The translations under genes were made by a program, and so were the position numbers. Shown in pieces: positions 35,001 through 46,409 of a DNA stretch of 64,000 nucleotides (position 1 is its first letter; every line of letters starts with the position of its first letter). The notes beneath the pieces were generated by a model. That model saw only the letters and a program-made list of their open reading frames with translations. It did not search any database and was not told where the DNA came from. Origin of the DNA: Hydractinia symbiolongicarpus (taxonomy: Eukaryota > Cnidaria > Hydrozoa > Anthoathecata > Hydractiniidae); NCBI RefSeq assembly GCF_029227915.1, contig NC_079877.1:28295851-28359850 (forward strand), given 5' to 3'.

Positions 35001-38000
35001 CTTACTGGCACAGTACTTGTGGTGACCTCCTTAAAAGTCATTGTTGTAATAGTTTTTGTTGACACGAGGTCAAAACCGCGCGCTATATATAAAAAATTTC
35101 ATACAGTTAAAAGTTATCTCCAGTTTTCGCAACTTTGTGTACTAATTTTTTTTTGTGGAAAAGAAACCCCCGAAAGATCGGATCGCGGTCAATATTCTGT
35201 TGAGAGCGCAAAAATTATCGCTAATATGATTGGCTTTAAAGCAAAACGATCTCCCTTATCTAAAGAGTACCGTTGTTATTTCCTCGCGATAAAAATAGAT
35301 CAAATAACACCGCAGTTGCGCACCAAAATTCAACTTCAAAAAAAACACTCCGCATAATATTGGGGAAAATATTGTCCCCTAGCCGACTGGTGACTCCTCT
35401 TATGCGGTCGATAACAAAAACGAATTACCTAAAGTTGAGTTTTCAAACCATTTGATCACAATTGGCTTGCCTGAAGAGTCATTCTTTTGATCTAAAGAAT
35501 GCAACAAAAATCACCATTTGTAACAAGAGTTTTATCTATACTGAGGCCACAATTAATGCCTAAAGAATCAGATTTATACCAGTCAAGGGAAGAAAAATCA
35601 AATTATGTTCTGTTTTTTCTTTTGGTAAATAATTTCTCAAACTAGAAGAAAGAAACTTTCGCCAGTAAAACTTAACGATAACAAAAAATAACATTCAGAG
35701 ATATTCCCTACCTGTGCCATTCAAGGTTAAGTTTGCTTGAAGTAACAATCTTTGTTTTTCTAATGTTGAATTGTGTTGTACATTATTTGTACTGTTCGTA
35801 CTATTATTAACGACACTCTCCATCGTTTTGTTGATTTTCTCACCATTTTGTTTTACTTTCGTCTGTGTATCTTTGCTTTCCGTCTGCGTTTCTTTTCCTG
35901 TCGCCTGCGATTCTTTGCCTGTTACCTGTTTTTCTTCGAGTGGAGGTAAACGTACGCTAACCGTCGCATATTTGTTATCTGCTTGGCCTACTAGAAACAT
36001 GATTTTAGTTTAGACGTGAAAGGTACATAATATGGCTTAAAATATTTCATAAATCTCGATGCAAAGAAACATAAGAATCCTGGTTGATTAATCCCAGCAG
36101 AAAATCCTGCATAATACCTGTACAAGGTCCCAAATCACATTCTTCAATTTCAACTCTTGGCCCTGTACAATCAGCACCGTTATTTTCTGGGCTGGGATTT
36201 GAACATGTGCGCATGCGTACTTTTGTACCATATCCACATGTTACGCTGCATGGACTATACTCTGACCACAAACTCCAAGCTCCATTGACTAAACAAGAAT
36301 GTTTTGATTTATTACTGATATTTATTTACTTTATATTTATTTGTCTAGAAGGGTATTTTCTCAACCGATGACACAGTATACTATTAATATTTTTAATGTT
36401 TGACTAAAAAGATTTAAGGCATAGTTTCTTTTAATAATTCATAAACCTAATTTAAAGAATTCCATATGCCAGTCCACGTTAGTTCATGACAGCTAATTAC
36501 TGATCATTAGACATTGTACAGTGGAATCTTTTTCTCTACCTTAAACTGGCAAAATACCGGAAAATATGTCTGAGATTGGAAATATGCAAGGAAGGTTCAC
36601 CATATTTGAATTGAGGCTGCAGATTTTATAGTGAAAGGATGTGGATATACCCCCTCACTATGCACCCTCTCATTATGCACTCCCTCACTATGCACCCCTC
36701 ACCGTGCACCCCTTCACTATCCACCCCTTCACTAAGCACCCCCTTACTATCCACCCCCTCACTATGCAACCCCTCACTATAAAAACCCTGACTATACATC
36801 CCCTCACTATGCACCCCTTTACTATGCAGCTCCTTCAACATACCCACGCATGCTGCTTTGCTAATCAAGTCAGTTTTTCTTTCCAGTTCACGATAGCCAT
36901 CAGACATAAACAAATGCATTTTTGTAGGCTCAGAAGCGATGACACCCATTTCCTCTTTCATCGTGTCGATTTCTTCGGGTGTCTCACTGTCAGGCTCAAC
37001 TCCAATACAAAATAACGCAACTCCATTTTCTTTGAGTCTATCAGCTGGACCAGCTACTAAATCTTTACCTAAAGAAATATAAACATAAAATATTTTATGT
37101 TATTTAAACAAGCTCAAGGTGGTAACATGCTAAAATCCTCTAACTTAAAATTTGGACAAAAAATATCGATCCTAAAAATTTCCTAATATTGCTTTGCTTG
37201 GGCCATGCATTAGTTATTTACACATACCTAGTCCCAGGGCTCTTCTACGTATATGATATTCTGACAGTGCAGAGCCGCCGCGCTAGAATATTACATGCGC
37301 AAAAGAGCCCTGGGACAAGGTTGCATTATCAGGATTTGAAAATAAATCGATTAATAATTATGTCAGAAATTGATAATTATCAGTAACTGTTCATTTCTAA
37401 GTTTGAACCCAAAACCTCCTAAATGCACTAAAAATTTCTTAAAATTGTAAATTACTTAATCTGTTTTTACTCACTAGCCTCATGCGTTATACACACAACA
37501 GATTTCCTCTCTGAAATGTCAAATAGTTTACTATTTTTTTTAATATTTAGGTATGTATTGAGAGTGAAATCCCGCGTATAAAAAGACTGGAGATGACGTT
37601 GCTGGAAAATCTATATAACATACCTTCTACAAAATGATTCTTGTCAATCTCCAATCTATTCGTTGGTCCATCAGACACCAACATTAGAACTTGACTTCTT
37701 TGATCTTCCACATTTAACAATTCAGCTGCTTTCTTCAAAGCTATATCTGTTCTTGTACCCCCCGTTTTATAAAATATATCATCAATAGCCCTATCACGTG
37801 ATCCAGTATTATTAAATTCAGTGAGTGGTAACGCCACCTCTGCTTCTGAAGCGTATCTGATGACCCCAACACGTGTGGAATGCAGTTGAAAACGATTGCA
37901 TAAATCTTTCACAAACTGTATGATAATTTTCCAGTTCGCATACTTCACACTTTCTGAACTATCCAGTAAAAATAAAAGATCGACGGATTTTGAACATTTT

Positions 38001-39794
38001 CCATTATCACCTGCAATAAATAATAACATTGCTTGATCGTTTTTCTTTCCAAAGATGTTTATTTAGTTTAAGGGAAAATCTATTTATTTTTTCAACCTCG
38101 TCCGTAGAGCTCTTCTACGCCGATGATATTTTGACGAGGCGGCTCCATAATACTATGACGGAGCCGTCCCGTCAGAATATCACAGGCGTGGAAGAGCCCT
38201 TTGGGTAAGATTGTTATTGTGAAGCTTAAAATACCAGCTTGATAAAGAGGTTAGTAGATTCAGTGCAAATCAAAGCTGTCGTCTGTCTTTCCCGTTTCCA
38301 GGTCTTTTCGTCCGTCTGCAATAAAATTGCAGGAACTGCTTTTTATTGAAATTGTACAAAAAAGTACAGCAACCGAGAGTGACCGTAGACTTCATCGCGG
38401 CTTTGCTAAACGCTACACCTGAAGTACTCAGGCGTGTTTCCCGGCTAGTATTAACATAATCACATATCAGAAATAACCGAGACAAAGTGTTTTCTGTACT
38501 CGACAATGTTTACACTACATTAGGTAGATTTGTTACGCTACATACCTGTGGATACATTACTTTTGTTTTGTAGTTTCTCAAAATCTATGTCAATGTCAGC
38601 ATCAGCTTTAGAAGATATATTAGGACGTGACGTAAGGTTTCTCTTTAAACTCATCATGTGAGTTTCTGGAAACAAAATTGGATACCCCTGGGTAGTATCA
38701 TAGTCTTCCGAGGTATTTGTCGAGCCTGCTGGTTTTTCTGGATTGTGGCTCGCTTTCTCATCGCTGTTCTTCCCTAAATTTTGAGTACAGTTGGTATTAA
38801 TATTTTTGTCACAGATCGGCTATAATTTACATTGTTCTTATGCCAGTTTATATACGCCCTAGTCGAGAACTAAAATGTTACGCATTTCACAGGACTGAAG
38901 GATGCAGTTTTCTGTTTCCAAGGTATAAAATAATGACTCTAGTATTTTAGATTTTAATTTTCTTATTGTCCCGATCGATATTAAATTGCATTTTTTCTCC
39001 CTTCCTAACTATTTTGATTTTAGAACATCATGCATGATCATATTCTGAAGAAGTTAATGATAGTAGACTTTTTATCAACTTTAAGCGCAAACGAAATGTT
39101 CGTCATTGGACCAAATATTTACAACTCGCACGTCGATGAAATAAATGTTTTCATTCTTTATCAAAATCTGACCAAAACGATTAAATCTGCTTCTTCCGTG
39201 ACATAAAATAGTCGAGGTTATGAAACGATAGTGGCTGGGGAATTATGCTCTTCTAGATAACGAGAGTTCGCACTTCTAGCAATGTTGTCGAATGGCACTT
39301 ATTAATTTCAGCGCTCAAAATAATTTGAGGACCGGGACGCAAAAATTAGTTTCGCACTTCGACCAAAGTCTTGAATTCTGTGCTGTGGGAAATTATACAC
39401 TTATGAAGTAAAAATTCGAATAAGCGGCTAAATAATTCGCATTTTTGCAATTTAACAACGATAACTCAAACTTTCGCAAAAAGAGATAAAATATAAGTTG
39501 GAACATGCTATCTGCAATTTGCTGAGTGCTGCGCACAATTTAATAAGATCTGATACATAAACTAACTAAAAAAGTAGTGAGAACGGCTAGGCGATTGCAG
39601 AGTGCAGATTTGATGTCTATAAACATTATATTTCAGCTTCTGGATGCTTACTCATGTGGAAAATCGAACAAAACAGAACAATCGTTACCTTCCTGTGTAA
39701 CTTGATTTTTTTCTTTCGCTTTAGACTCTCTACATAACACTGCGACGAACATATATAGTATAACCAAAATGAATACTAAATTTTTATATCTCAT
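32002..39794 (-). CDS. secreted vWA-TSP1-F5/8C protein with cationic C-terminal tail (11 exons)
   Basis: Exons, in transcription order: 39689-39794, 38546-38773, 37624-38010, 36844-37068, 36118-36288, 35712-35987, 34913-34951, 34249-34392, 33650-33837, 33280-33442, 32002-32285. Phases close to give 736 residues. Signal peptide at 1-21 (MRYKNLVFILVILYMFVAVL). A von Willebrand A domain at about 115-312 has a full metal-binding MIDAS set (DSSES, GGTRTD, SDGPTN). A thrombospondin type 1 repeat follows (about 316-370: WSLWSEYSPCSVTCGYG). Next comes a Thr/Lys/Asn linker with many N-glycosylation sites, then a discoidin (F5/8C) domain at about 478-640 starting ECYEGL and ending CMRAALYKC. The last exon encodes a basic tail with RKKR at 699-702. 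All introns but one are phase 1, as in shuffled extracellular modules. The product is probably an extracellular adhesion or matrix protein. Reading on through the last donor would instead end at TAG (33266-33268) four residues later, a possible shorter isoform. No symbol can be assigned. Confidence 0.88.
32472..32946. mobile_element. MITE-like element with terminal inverted repeats (GGGGAAAA family)
   Basis: The left end TACCTTATCGAGGAAAAAAG and the right end (reverse complement TACCTTAACGGGGAAAAAAA) form imperfect terminal inverted repeats of about 35 bp. Subterminal regions repeat CGGGGAAAA and TTTTCCCCGACT motifs in both orientations. Flanking bases suggest a TA target duplication. There is no coding capacity. 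It lies in the last intron-free gap region of the vWA-TSP1-F5/8C gene, between exons 10 and 11, i.e. within its final intron. Confidence 0.7.
34738..34900. repeat. minisatellite (CCATGGAGGTAGA)n in an intron of the vWA-TSP1-F5/8C gene
   Basis: About ten imperfect copies of a 13-14 bp unit; the CCATGG core makes it locally palindromic. It lies in the intron between exons 7 and 8. Confidence 0.85.
36650..36835. repeat. minisatellite (CCCTCACTATGCAC)n next to vWA exon 4
   Basis: About 12 copies of a 14-15 bp unit begin only a few bases after the exon 4 donor (36838-36843). The array therefore touches the 5' part of the intron, and reading through it would add a repetitive His/Ser/Glu/Gly peptide. 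The spliced model avoids it. Confidence 0.85.
37227..37320. mobile_element. short foldback element (GTCCCAGGGCTCTT family), copy 1
   Basis: GTCCCAGGGCTCTT at 37231-37244 has its exact complement at 37303-37316, extending with one mismatch to 18 bp. Inner sequences TATGATATTCTGAC and GAATATTACAT also pair. The element is about 94 bp and intronic (vWA-TSP1-F5/8C gene). Confidence 0.75.
38094..38213. mobile_element. short foldback element (GTCCCAGGGCTCTT family), copy 2
   Basis: Two arms of about 50 bp fold on each other almost completely: GAGCTCTTCTACGCC-GATGATATTTTGACG on the left, and the complement of CGTCAGAATATCACAGGCGTGGAAGAGCCC on the right, with GGCGGCTCC/GGAGCCGTC at the centre. It is related to copy 1 at 37227 and lies in another intron of the same gene. 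Confidence 0.75.
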
Positions 39795-40821
39795 CTTTCA
39801 TTCCTATTCTATTAACATTTATGCTCTTTCTAAAACTTCGCCATTTTTCTCGTGACCTAACAGATTTTAACCGAGAGCAATTGTTTACATTTGAAGTTAG
39901 CGAAGCGTGCAACGAACTTTTTTTTTATCGTAACGAGCTACCATTTTTAAATACTTGCAGCATTTCATAATCAAATTGTAATTCTTAAAAATTAATTGTA
40001 ATTTTGGAAGCTCACTTTATGAGGGAAAGCGCTAATTTATTATTTCTTATCCGTTTAGTATTTAAGTTTTACAAATGCGATAGGACACCGTTAAGTGGAA
40101 TACGGAATGAAGTGGAGAGATCATCTAACTTACACGAACCTATGCCTCACTTCTGGTTGCAGCAGGGAGGGGGCACGCCCTCTATGCCACAATTTTTTTT
40201 TTCGATCCTTGTTATTATTGGGAAATCAAGTGCAGAGAATTTTTAACCAATCTCGAAGTCTTAACGTCTCAAAACCTTTCCTCTGCCCGCCACCAGAGTA
40301 CGGCGGCACTCTTTTGCTGAAAAGACGTTGTCCCAAACTAAAGTTTAAAAAAGTCTTAAGACGTTCCTATATTTTTAAAAAAATTCAATTCCGGAAAATC
40401 GACTTGGAAGTAATAGTTCCCACAAATTGCAATTTCAATTTTAATAGCACAAGAGGGAAAGATTCTTTTTAAAAATATGTTCAATATCCAATGAGAAATA
40501 TATACAAAGGCATCTCACGCATAATAAGTTACGTCAAAAATCCACATATAAACTAATAACACAATATTTCAAATAATTAGAGATTTTTATTAACTTTTCT
40601 GAACATTCATCGACTTTTTCTATTTTATTTTTACAAAAAGGGTACACTTGTCAAAGTTTCTTTTTTATGGTTTGTTTTTCTAAAAAACTTGTACAAACGA
40701 TTTTAATTCCCAGCTATGAAAGACTAACGCTATAAAAACATTCGAGGTATAAATTAATAATTATCTAGTATTATAGGGTATCCGAAGGTAAGATATTTTG
40801 CAGAAGTGTGTCGTCGAAAAT
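39795..40821. other. intergenic space between vWA-TSP1-F5/8C and DYNLT2B genes
   Basis: About 1.0 kb separating two genes transcribed in the same direction. It should hold the promoter of the vWA-TSP1-F5/8C gene and the 3' end of DYNLT2B; a minus-strand AATAAA lies at 40624-40629. The overlapping plus-strand frames at 40004-40472 have no recognisable content. Confidence 0.5.
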
Positions 40822-43525
40822 TCAATAGTAGAAAACACCATACGCAACAGCCACGCAAAACAAAGTCTCCTAAAAAAAGATATCACAGCATTACCTAAAT
40901 AGGGGGCTGTTTACAAACAACTTCAAACCATTTTTTCAAGATTTTTCCCCCACACCTCTTTTCGTTAACCTGCGTCAACTTTGTTTTACCACCACCTCCC
41001 CCCCTCCCTGAGTTGACGCAATCTTTTGGAAACAGTTTCCATACTAGCAACACGGTGGTATTTTCACACGCTACATACCACATTTAGTATAAAAATTTAC
41101 ATAAGAACTTTTGGGTAATTAGAAGAAATCAGCGTTCATACACTGTTTAGCATCAAACTGGGCTAGCAACTTGTGACGTCACACTATTAGCAATCTTAAC
41201 GAATCGAACTCTATCTCGGTTCATTATAACATAAAGTGTCACTCAGATCATGTCATATTAAGAGAACTTAACGAAGTTAAGTTCGCTTAACACGAGAAAA
41301 TGTTGTACTCCTTGTAAATCTGTTAACAGGGTCCTGTATCAAATTGGAATCGAACATGTGACTACTAGACAAGTGAGCAAACACGTGATACTTGTTAAAA
41401 CAATACTTTTTTGACGTTCTTTAAAGAAGATGAAATACTCACATTGCTGTACACAGCTTGTGCATAGTTATCAGTATCGGAATCCCATAAACATCTTGTT
41501 GCAACTCTAAAAGTAAAACAAAAAAACGTTTGCGAGAACTGATGTTTTGATCACAATCTTGTTTAATCTGAGCTCGTCCATTTTTCATTATTTAAGGGCA
41601 CTAATTTTCGCGTTAGGAATAAATTTGTACCAGTGGAATCTTTACAATGTTGATTGCAAATACACGCAATAATGATCTCACACGATCTGTGTTAGTGAAA
41701 ATGGCCACGTTAGTCAATGCTATTGTTTCATTTCAGTTTCTGTTAAATAATCTACCACAAAGCTTTTTGAAAATTGAAAATCTTAAAACTTTCACGAAAA
41801 AAGTAGTACTCGCAAAAAACGCTTTTTTCACTACGTCTAATATATTTGTACTGAGCTCTTTGATTATCCTGCATGTGACGTTTATTTAGAAAATTTTATC
41901 ACAAACTGCAATGGAAATTTCAAGATAAATAGTCTTTATAAAAATTCAGAGGCCTGAGCAAGCGAATGCTAGGCAAATCTTGGTTTGCTGGGCACCAAAA
42001 ATTCATGCAATTTTGAGGGGGGAGGGGGGGATTAAAACCATAATACTATATATATGCTTTTTACCATAAAAAACAAGATCTTTTTGTACCACTTGTTTAA
42101 TTCGAAATTTATAAGAAATAAAAATGGTTTATACCATTTGTTCTTTTGAAATTAAATAGAGTCAATTTTGGCTTCACCCGAGTTACAAAATGTTGGATTT
42201 TCTTTTAGACTCTTTGCATTGAAAATGTGTCATCATCTAACGGAATTTTCCCACTACCATCTGGAAAAATTGGAAAACAGCCTTAAAATAGCACATTTAG
42301 GCATTTTCACGATGACCCATCAAATGAAATTATTAACCTGTATTGTTAAAAGAATAATTTATAATATGCAGCAGTATACTGTGATAATGCTAGCAAATTT
42401 AAAAAACTATACAACAACGAAACACTTAACAAATCAATAACAAAACATACCAAATATACAATCAACTAACTTACTTCACACCTTCTCCCCTTTGTTCACC
42501 AATTACAACTTGTACAATGAACTTATATCTGTCATATTCCAATGCTAAAAAAACATTAAAATAGATTTGATCTTTCTGAACTACAATAAAAAAATCATGT
42601 TTGCAACATATGCCATCTTAAAGAAGAAGAAGAGCTGTTTATTTTGTATAACAAGGATTTTTTAAATTGCTTTATAACAAATGAATTGTACATTATTAAA
42701 TGGTTATATATTTTGGGAGACTCTCGTACCCTTCTGTATTTGTATAGTGGCAAAAGTGTCCTAAAATCTCAGTAGGTGAAACAGGGGTACAAACCCAATT
42801 TAGATTTGGGATGAAAAGTTTAACATGTATACAAATCAAAATGGTGACATCATTAAGCAATTTTTTCCAATGTAGGTTACATTGCAAATTCTTAAAAGAA
42901 ATTGATTTCAAGGATTTCATATGCCTACGTTATATATATGGGAATTTAACCAGTCACCCAACATGTCATAGTTTGAACTTAGCCTTCTTGGTACTTATCT
43001 TCATTGATTTCAGCACAAATATCTACACCTATCTCAAGATTGCTTTCATGGTCTACCACCTACTTTTTAGTTTTTCTTTAATGATGTCTGAAATCTCTTT
43101 TGACCAGTTCGTTGTTTCTTCTGGATCGTATTGTTTACCATTTAACTCTTCATTTAGTATTTCTTGAATTGCAGCTTTAACAGTATCTGACCTGAATCTA
43201 AAGGAACATTATAATAATGCAAGAAAAATTTCAACAACAACAACAACAACAACAATAGAATCTCTTCACCACTATAAATAATCTGGTGATGTATCAAAAA
43301 ATAAAAATAAAACGTATATGACAAGATTTAATTATTTAATTAGATTCTATATATCTAAGTAAGTAACATGGAAACCAACTATGTTACATGTTGATTTACA
43401 TATATCATTAGTATGATTTAATATTAAAATATTTATAATACTAATATATAATCATACTTATGTTTAAAATTGGGTCGAATCATATAAGTATTTTCTTGAA
43501 TGCCTTCAACTTCTACAGCAGCCAT
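40822..43525 (-). CDS. DYNLT2B: dynein light chain Tctex-type 2B (TCTEX1D2), 5 exons
   Basis: Exons, in transcription order: 43458-43525, 43064-43197, 42475-42544, 41443-41506, 40822-40869. Phases close and give 127 residues (human about 142). The sequence shows the family hallmarks: ENTYMIRPNF near the N-terminus; a helix ending DIIKEKLKTLEYDRYKF; the strand VQVVIGEQRGEGV, the most conserved stretch; then RCLWDSDTDNYAQAVYSN; and the short last exon ETLFCVAVAYGVFYY ending in the typical Tyr-Tyr. The protein is a light chain of cytoplasmic dynein-2, which drives retrograde intraflagellar transport in cilia. The gene looks intact. For the second donor I chose A|GTAGGT over two nearby alternatives because it alone keeps the frame into exon 3. 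AATAAA at 40624-40629 (minus) may terminate it. Confidence 0.95.
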
Positions 43526-46409
43526 GTTCTATTATTTGTCTGCTATTATAATAACAAAAACTTCATTAGTACACAACCACAAAAAATATTAAGCACGCTT
43601 TAATAACAAAAAATATATGCATAAACTTTTTGTCTGGAAGTATTTTTTAAAATAGGTTTTGGTAAAAACTTAATTTGTAGGGCTTGAGATCCGACCCTGC
43701 TTTGGATGAGCCTCTTATTATGTTACATGAGTCCACCAAGTCTAAAAAGCCATGCGTGAAAATAAGTTACAGGAGTCTAAATTTATGTGTGCGATAAGTT
43801 CGAAGAATGTTACAAATGTACTGCACAATGCTTAAAGCTTAGCCTATACCATCCATATTATGTTACTGTCTTAATTCTGTGATCTTACTTTTCTTGTAAA
43901 CCTATTTTTTCACTGACAGTACTGAATGGCTGTGACATGAAACCTACGCCTTACGCCCAGGATGTACCTGATTACTAGTTTATTGGTACCGAAACTTGTG
44001 TACTTTACAGAACAGGCAGCCTAAATATCACTGGGGTAGATCACAGATGAGAAGATTTTTGTGTGGTGAGGAGTATGACATTTTAATCTATTTATTAAAT
44101 ACCACACAAACCAATATTATTATGAAACTATAGACAGGCTGGAGAATATTTGTAACAAATTTTTTTATTTCAATGTTTGCTCCTCTCCAAAGATCCTCTT
44201 TGGCAATTCCCTTCACCAAGTTTTCCTAATGTTGTGTATGTTTTTTAGCAACAGAAAATGGTACATGGTAATATTTGAAGCAGCTACCGGCTACATCCTA
44301 AGACAAATCACCAAGTATTGCAACCATTTTAATCATTAAATATGCCATTTAATTAAAAATAATTTTAGTGGATCTCACATTGGAAAAACACATCACAGAA
44401 TTAGTACGTAAATCACAGAGCTAAGACGTTTTTCAGCCAATTAGGGCCCTGCACAAACACCGTCCTTGTTTATCAGCATTTTTGCAAAGTAGATTTATAA
44501 ATGGCTTTAGTAAAAACCATATAAAGTTATGTGGCTAGCGGAGTTGCCAATCTTTACTACAGCTATTTGTTTAGGCGTGTTTTTTGGGCCCCATTAGCAA
44601 GATATTGCCACTAAGATTCAGACCCCTTCCCCCCTCTTTTAACACCTTTCCGTCCGTGAAATTCTGTTCGAATAAATCTTGGAGGGCTTAGGGCATGTTT
44701 TGTAGATAAAAGTAATCGGAAAAGATGACAAGACAAATCATGCTCGCGAACAACGAAGAATTAATTTTTCAGGCCATAAGCAAATTTTTTTAAATTTCAA
44801 ACAAAGCGGATTTTTTTTTCAAACTTCAACTCCCACCCTTAGTGCCGATCCCGGTAACAGGGCCCAAAAAATATTTTCGAAGGCCTCTTAGATAATCACG
44901 TAATTAGGACAGCATAACGCTACTTTCCACTTAAACAAGAAGTACACCCGTAATGTTGTATAAAATACAAATTCTGATCTTCCCTGGATGGAGCATTAAT
45001 TGGCGTAAAGAAATCTAGCTAAGCTAAACTCTAGCTATAGTCTTGTTGGTGCTGGCCATCACACACACACAATATGTGAGCAGTTCGTCAGATGTTGTTT
45101 AAATTCATAATGTTAAATAAACCTTTTCATTATACTTCTAAGGAAAGGCGTAAAAGAAATACTTATTGCAGCAATGGCAATGTTATTATAAAGCGAAATC
45201 ATGTCCCTCTTTCCACTTTGTTTAAACTCCACTTGATTGCTTAAGGATTCCACGCAAGAAAAATATATCATATGCCTGGGACATCGAGACTTGGTCCAAA
45301 CAAGCGGTTTCCCTTGGCCCCGACAGTTTCCCGGCTAGTTCGATATTTTGTCCTCCATAGGAAACGTACAGGATGAAAACTGTAAAGTTTTTGGCTTTAT
45401 GGAGCAAACTAATTTATTGCATGAAGATTTCGCGGCATGAAAAACTTTGCGGTCCTGCACAATCTAGCCACCAGGGCTCTTCTACGCATATCAAATGGTT
45501 CCACAGTTAGTTTCTAAAAAACTCTAAAGTTGAAATGATTTGTGACTTTCAACTTGACCTTTAAACTCAGTTTATTTTTAGCATTCTGTATGACGCATCT
45601 TTCAGGTGCGTGCAAACGCAACAGATCGCATATTGCATAAGCATGAAAAAGATTGCTTGTGTAGTTCCTTCTATATAGTAGCTATGGTCTCTAGCTGTAA
45701 CCACAAAATTGAAATATCTCAAGGAATATGTTAAGGATATCACCCGAGAAAAATTCACTGAAAGATGGATGTATAACGAAGGGTGGACCAAACAACAACA
45801 AAAAGAGCAGAGAAACAACCAAAATACATATATTTTGGCAAATATTAAGTGCAAGTTTCACACACTCAAATGCTAATATTCCGAACTAATGGAACTACAT
45901 GGTTCATTGAAGTTGTTAAAAAGTTGTATGATGACATTTTCTACATTAATAGAGGTTTAACTTTGTTTTAGAATAATGTATATCTGTTTTGTTTTGTTTA
46001 TTTATTCAGTTTTATTGTATTGAGATGTTAACAATCCAGATTTTATAGTGAAACTTCGGGATATTCAATAATCCATATTCCTCGGTTTTTAAGGTGTATA
46101 CTTCAAATTTTCAAGGTTATTTGAAACCCTAGTTTGCTTATGCATGTTGCTAATAGCGGAAATTTTCATGCCTCTCACGGCTCTAGGCTTCTTGTTGGAG
46201 AAACTACTGTACAAAGCAAGAGAAATGATCGGGGTTGACATGTTTGGAAAATCCTTATACACACATTGTGTAGACATCATTTCTTAACGTTGTGACATAT
46301 AAAAATGAGATATAATTAAATTTTACCATTATTTACAATTAAACATTTACAATTTTTTTATTTAACTAAATCAAAAAACAATAAAACAATAAATAAGTAA
46401 CAAAAAAAA
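43526..46409. other. intergenic, no gene recognised
   Basis: About 2.9 kb between the DYNLT2B start and the guanylyl cyclase stop. It contains a solo arm of the foldback family (CCAGGGCTCTTCTACGC, 45473-45489) and a short AC repeat near 45059-45070. A minus-strand AATAAA for the cyclase transcript lies at 46357-46362. No exon chain could be built. Confidence 0.55.
46357..46362 (-). promoter_or_regulatory. polyadenylation signal of the receptor guanylyl cyclase gene
   Basis: AATAAA on the minus strand, about 48 bp after the stop codon at 46410-46412. Confidence 0.6.

Noticed and set aside
36626-37015. Repetitive frames on both strands near the vWA exon 4
   Set aside because: They arise from the CCCTCACTATGCAC minisatellite in the adjoining intron. 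Only 36844-37068 is exon.
45567-45854. Minus-strand 95-codon frame with a hydrophobic start
   Set aside because: The N-terminus resembles a signal peptide, but there is no recognisable domain, splice partner or polyadenylation context; AT-rich chance frames of this length are frequent here.
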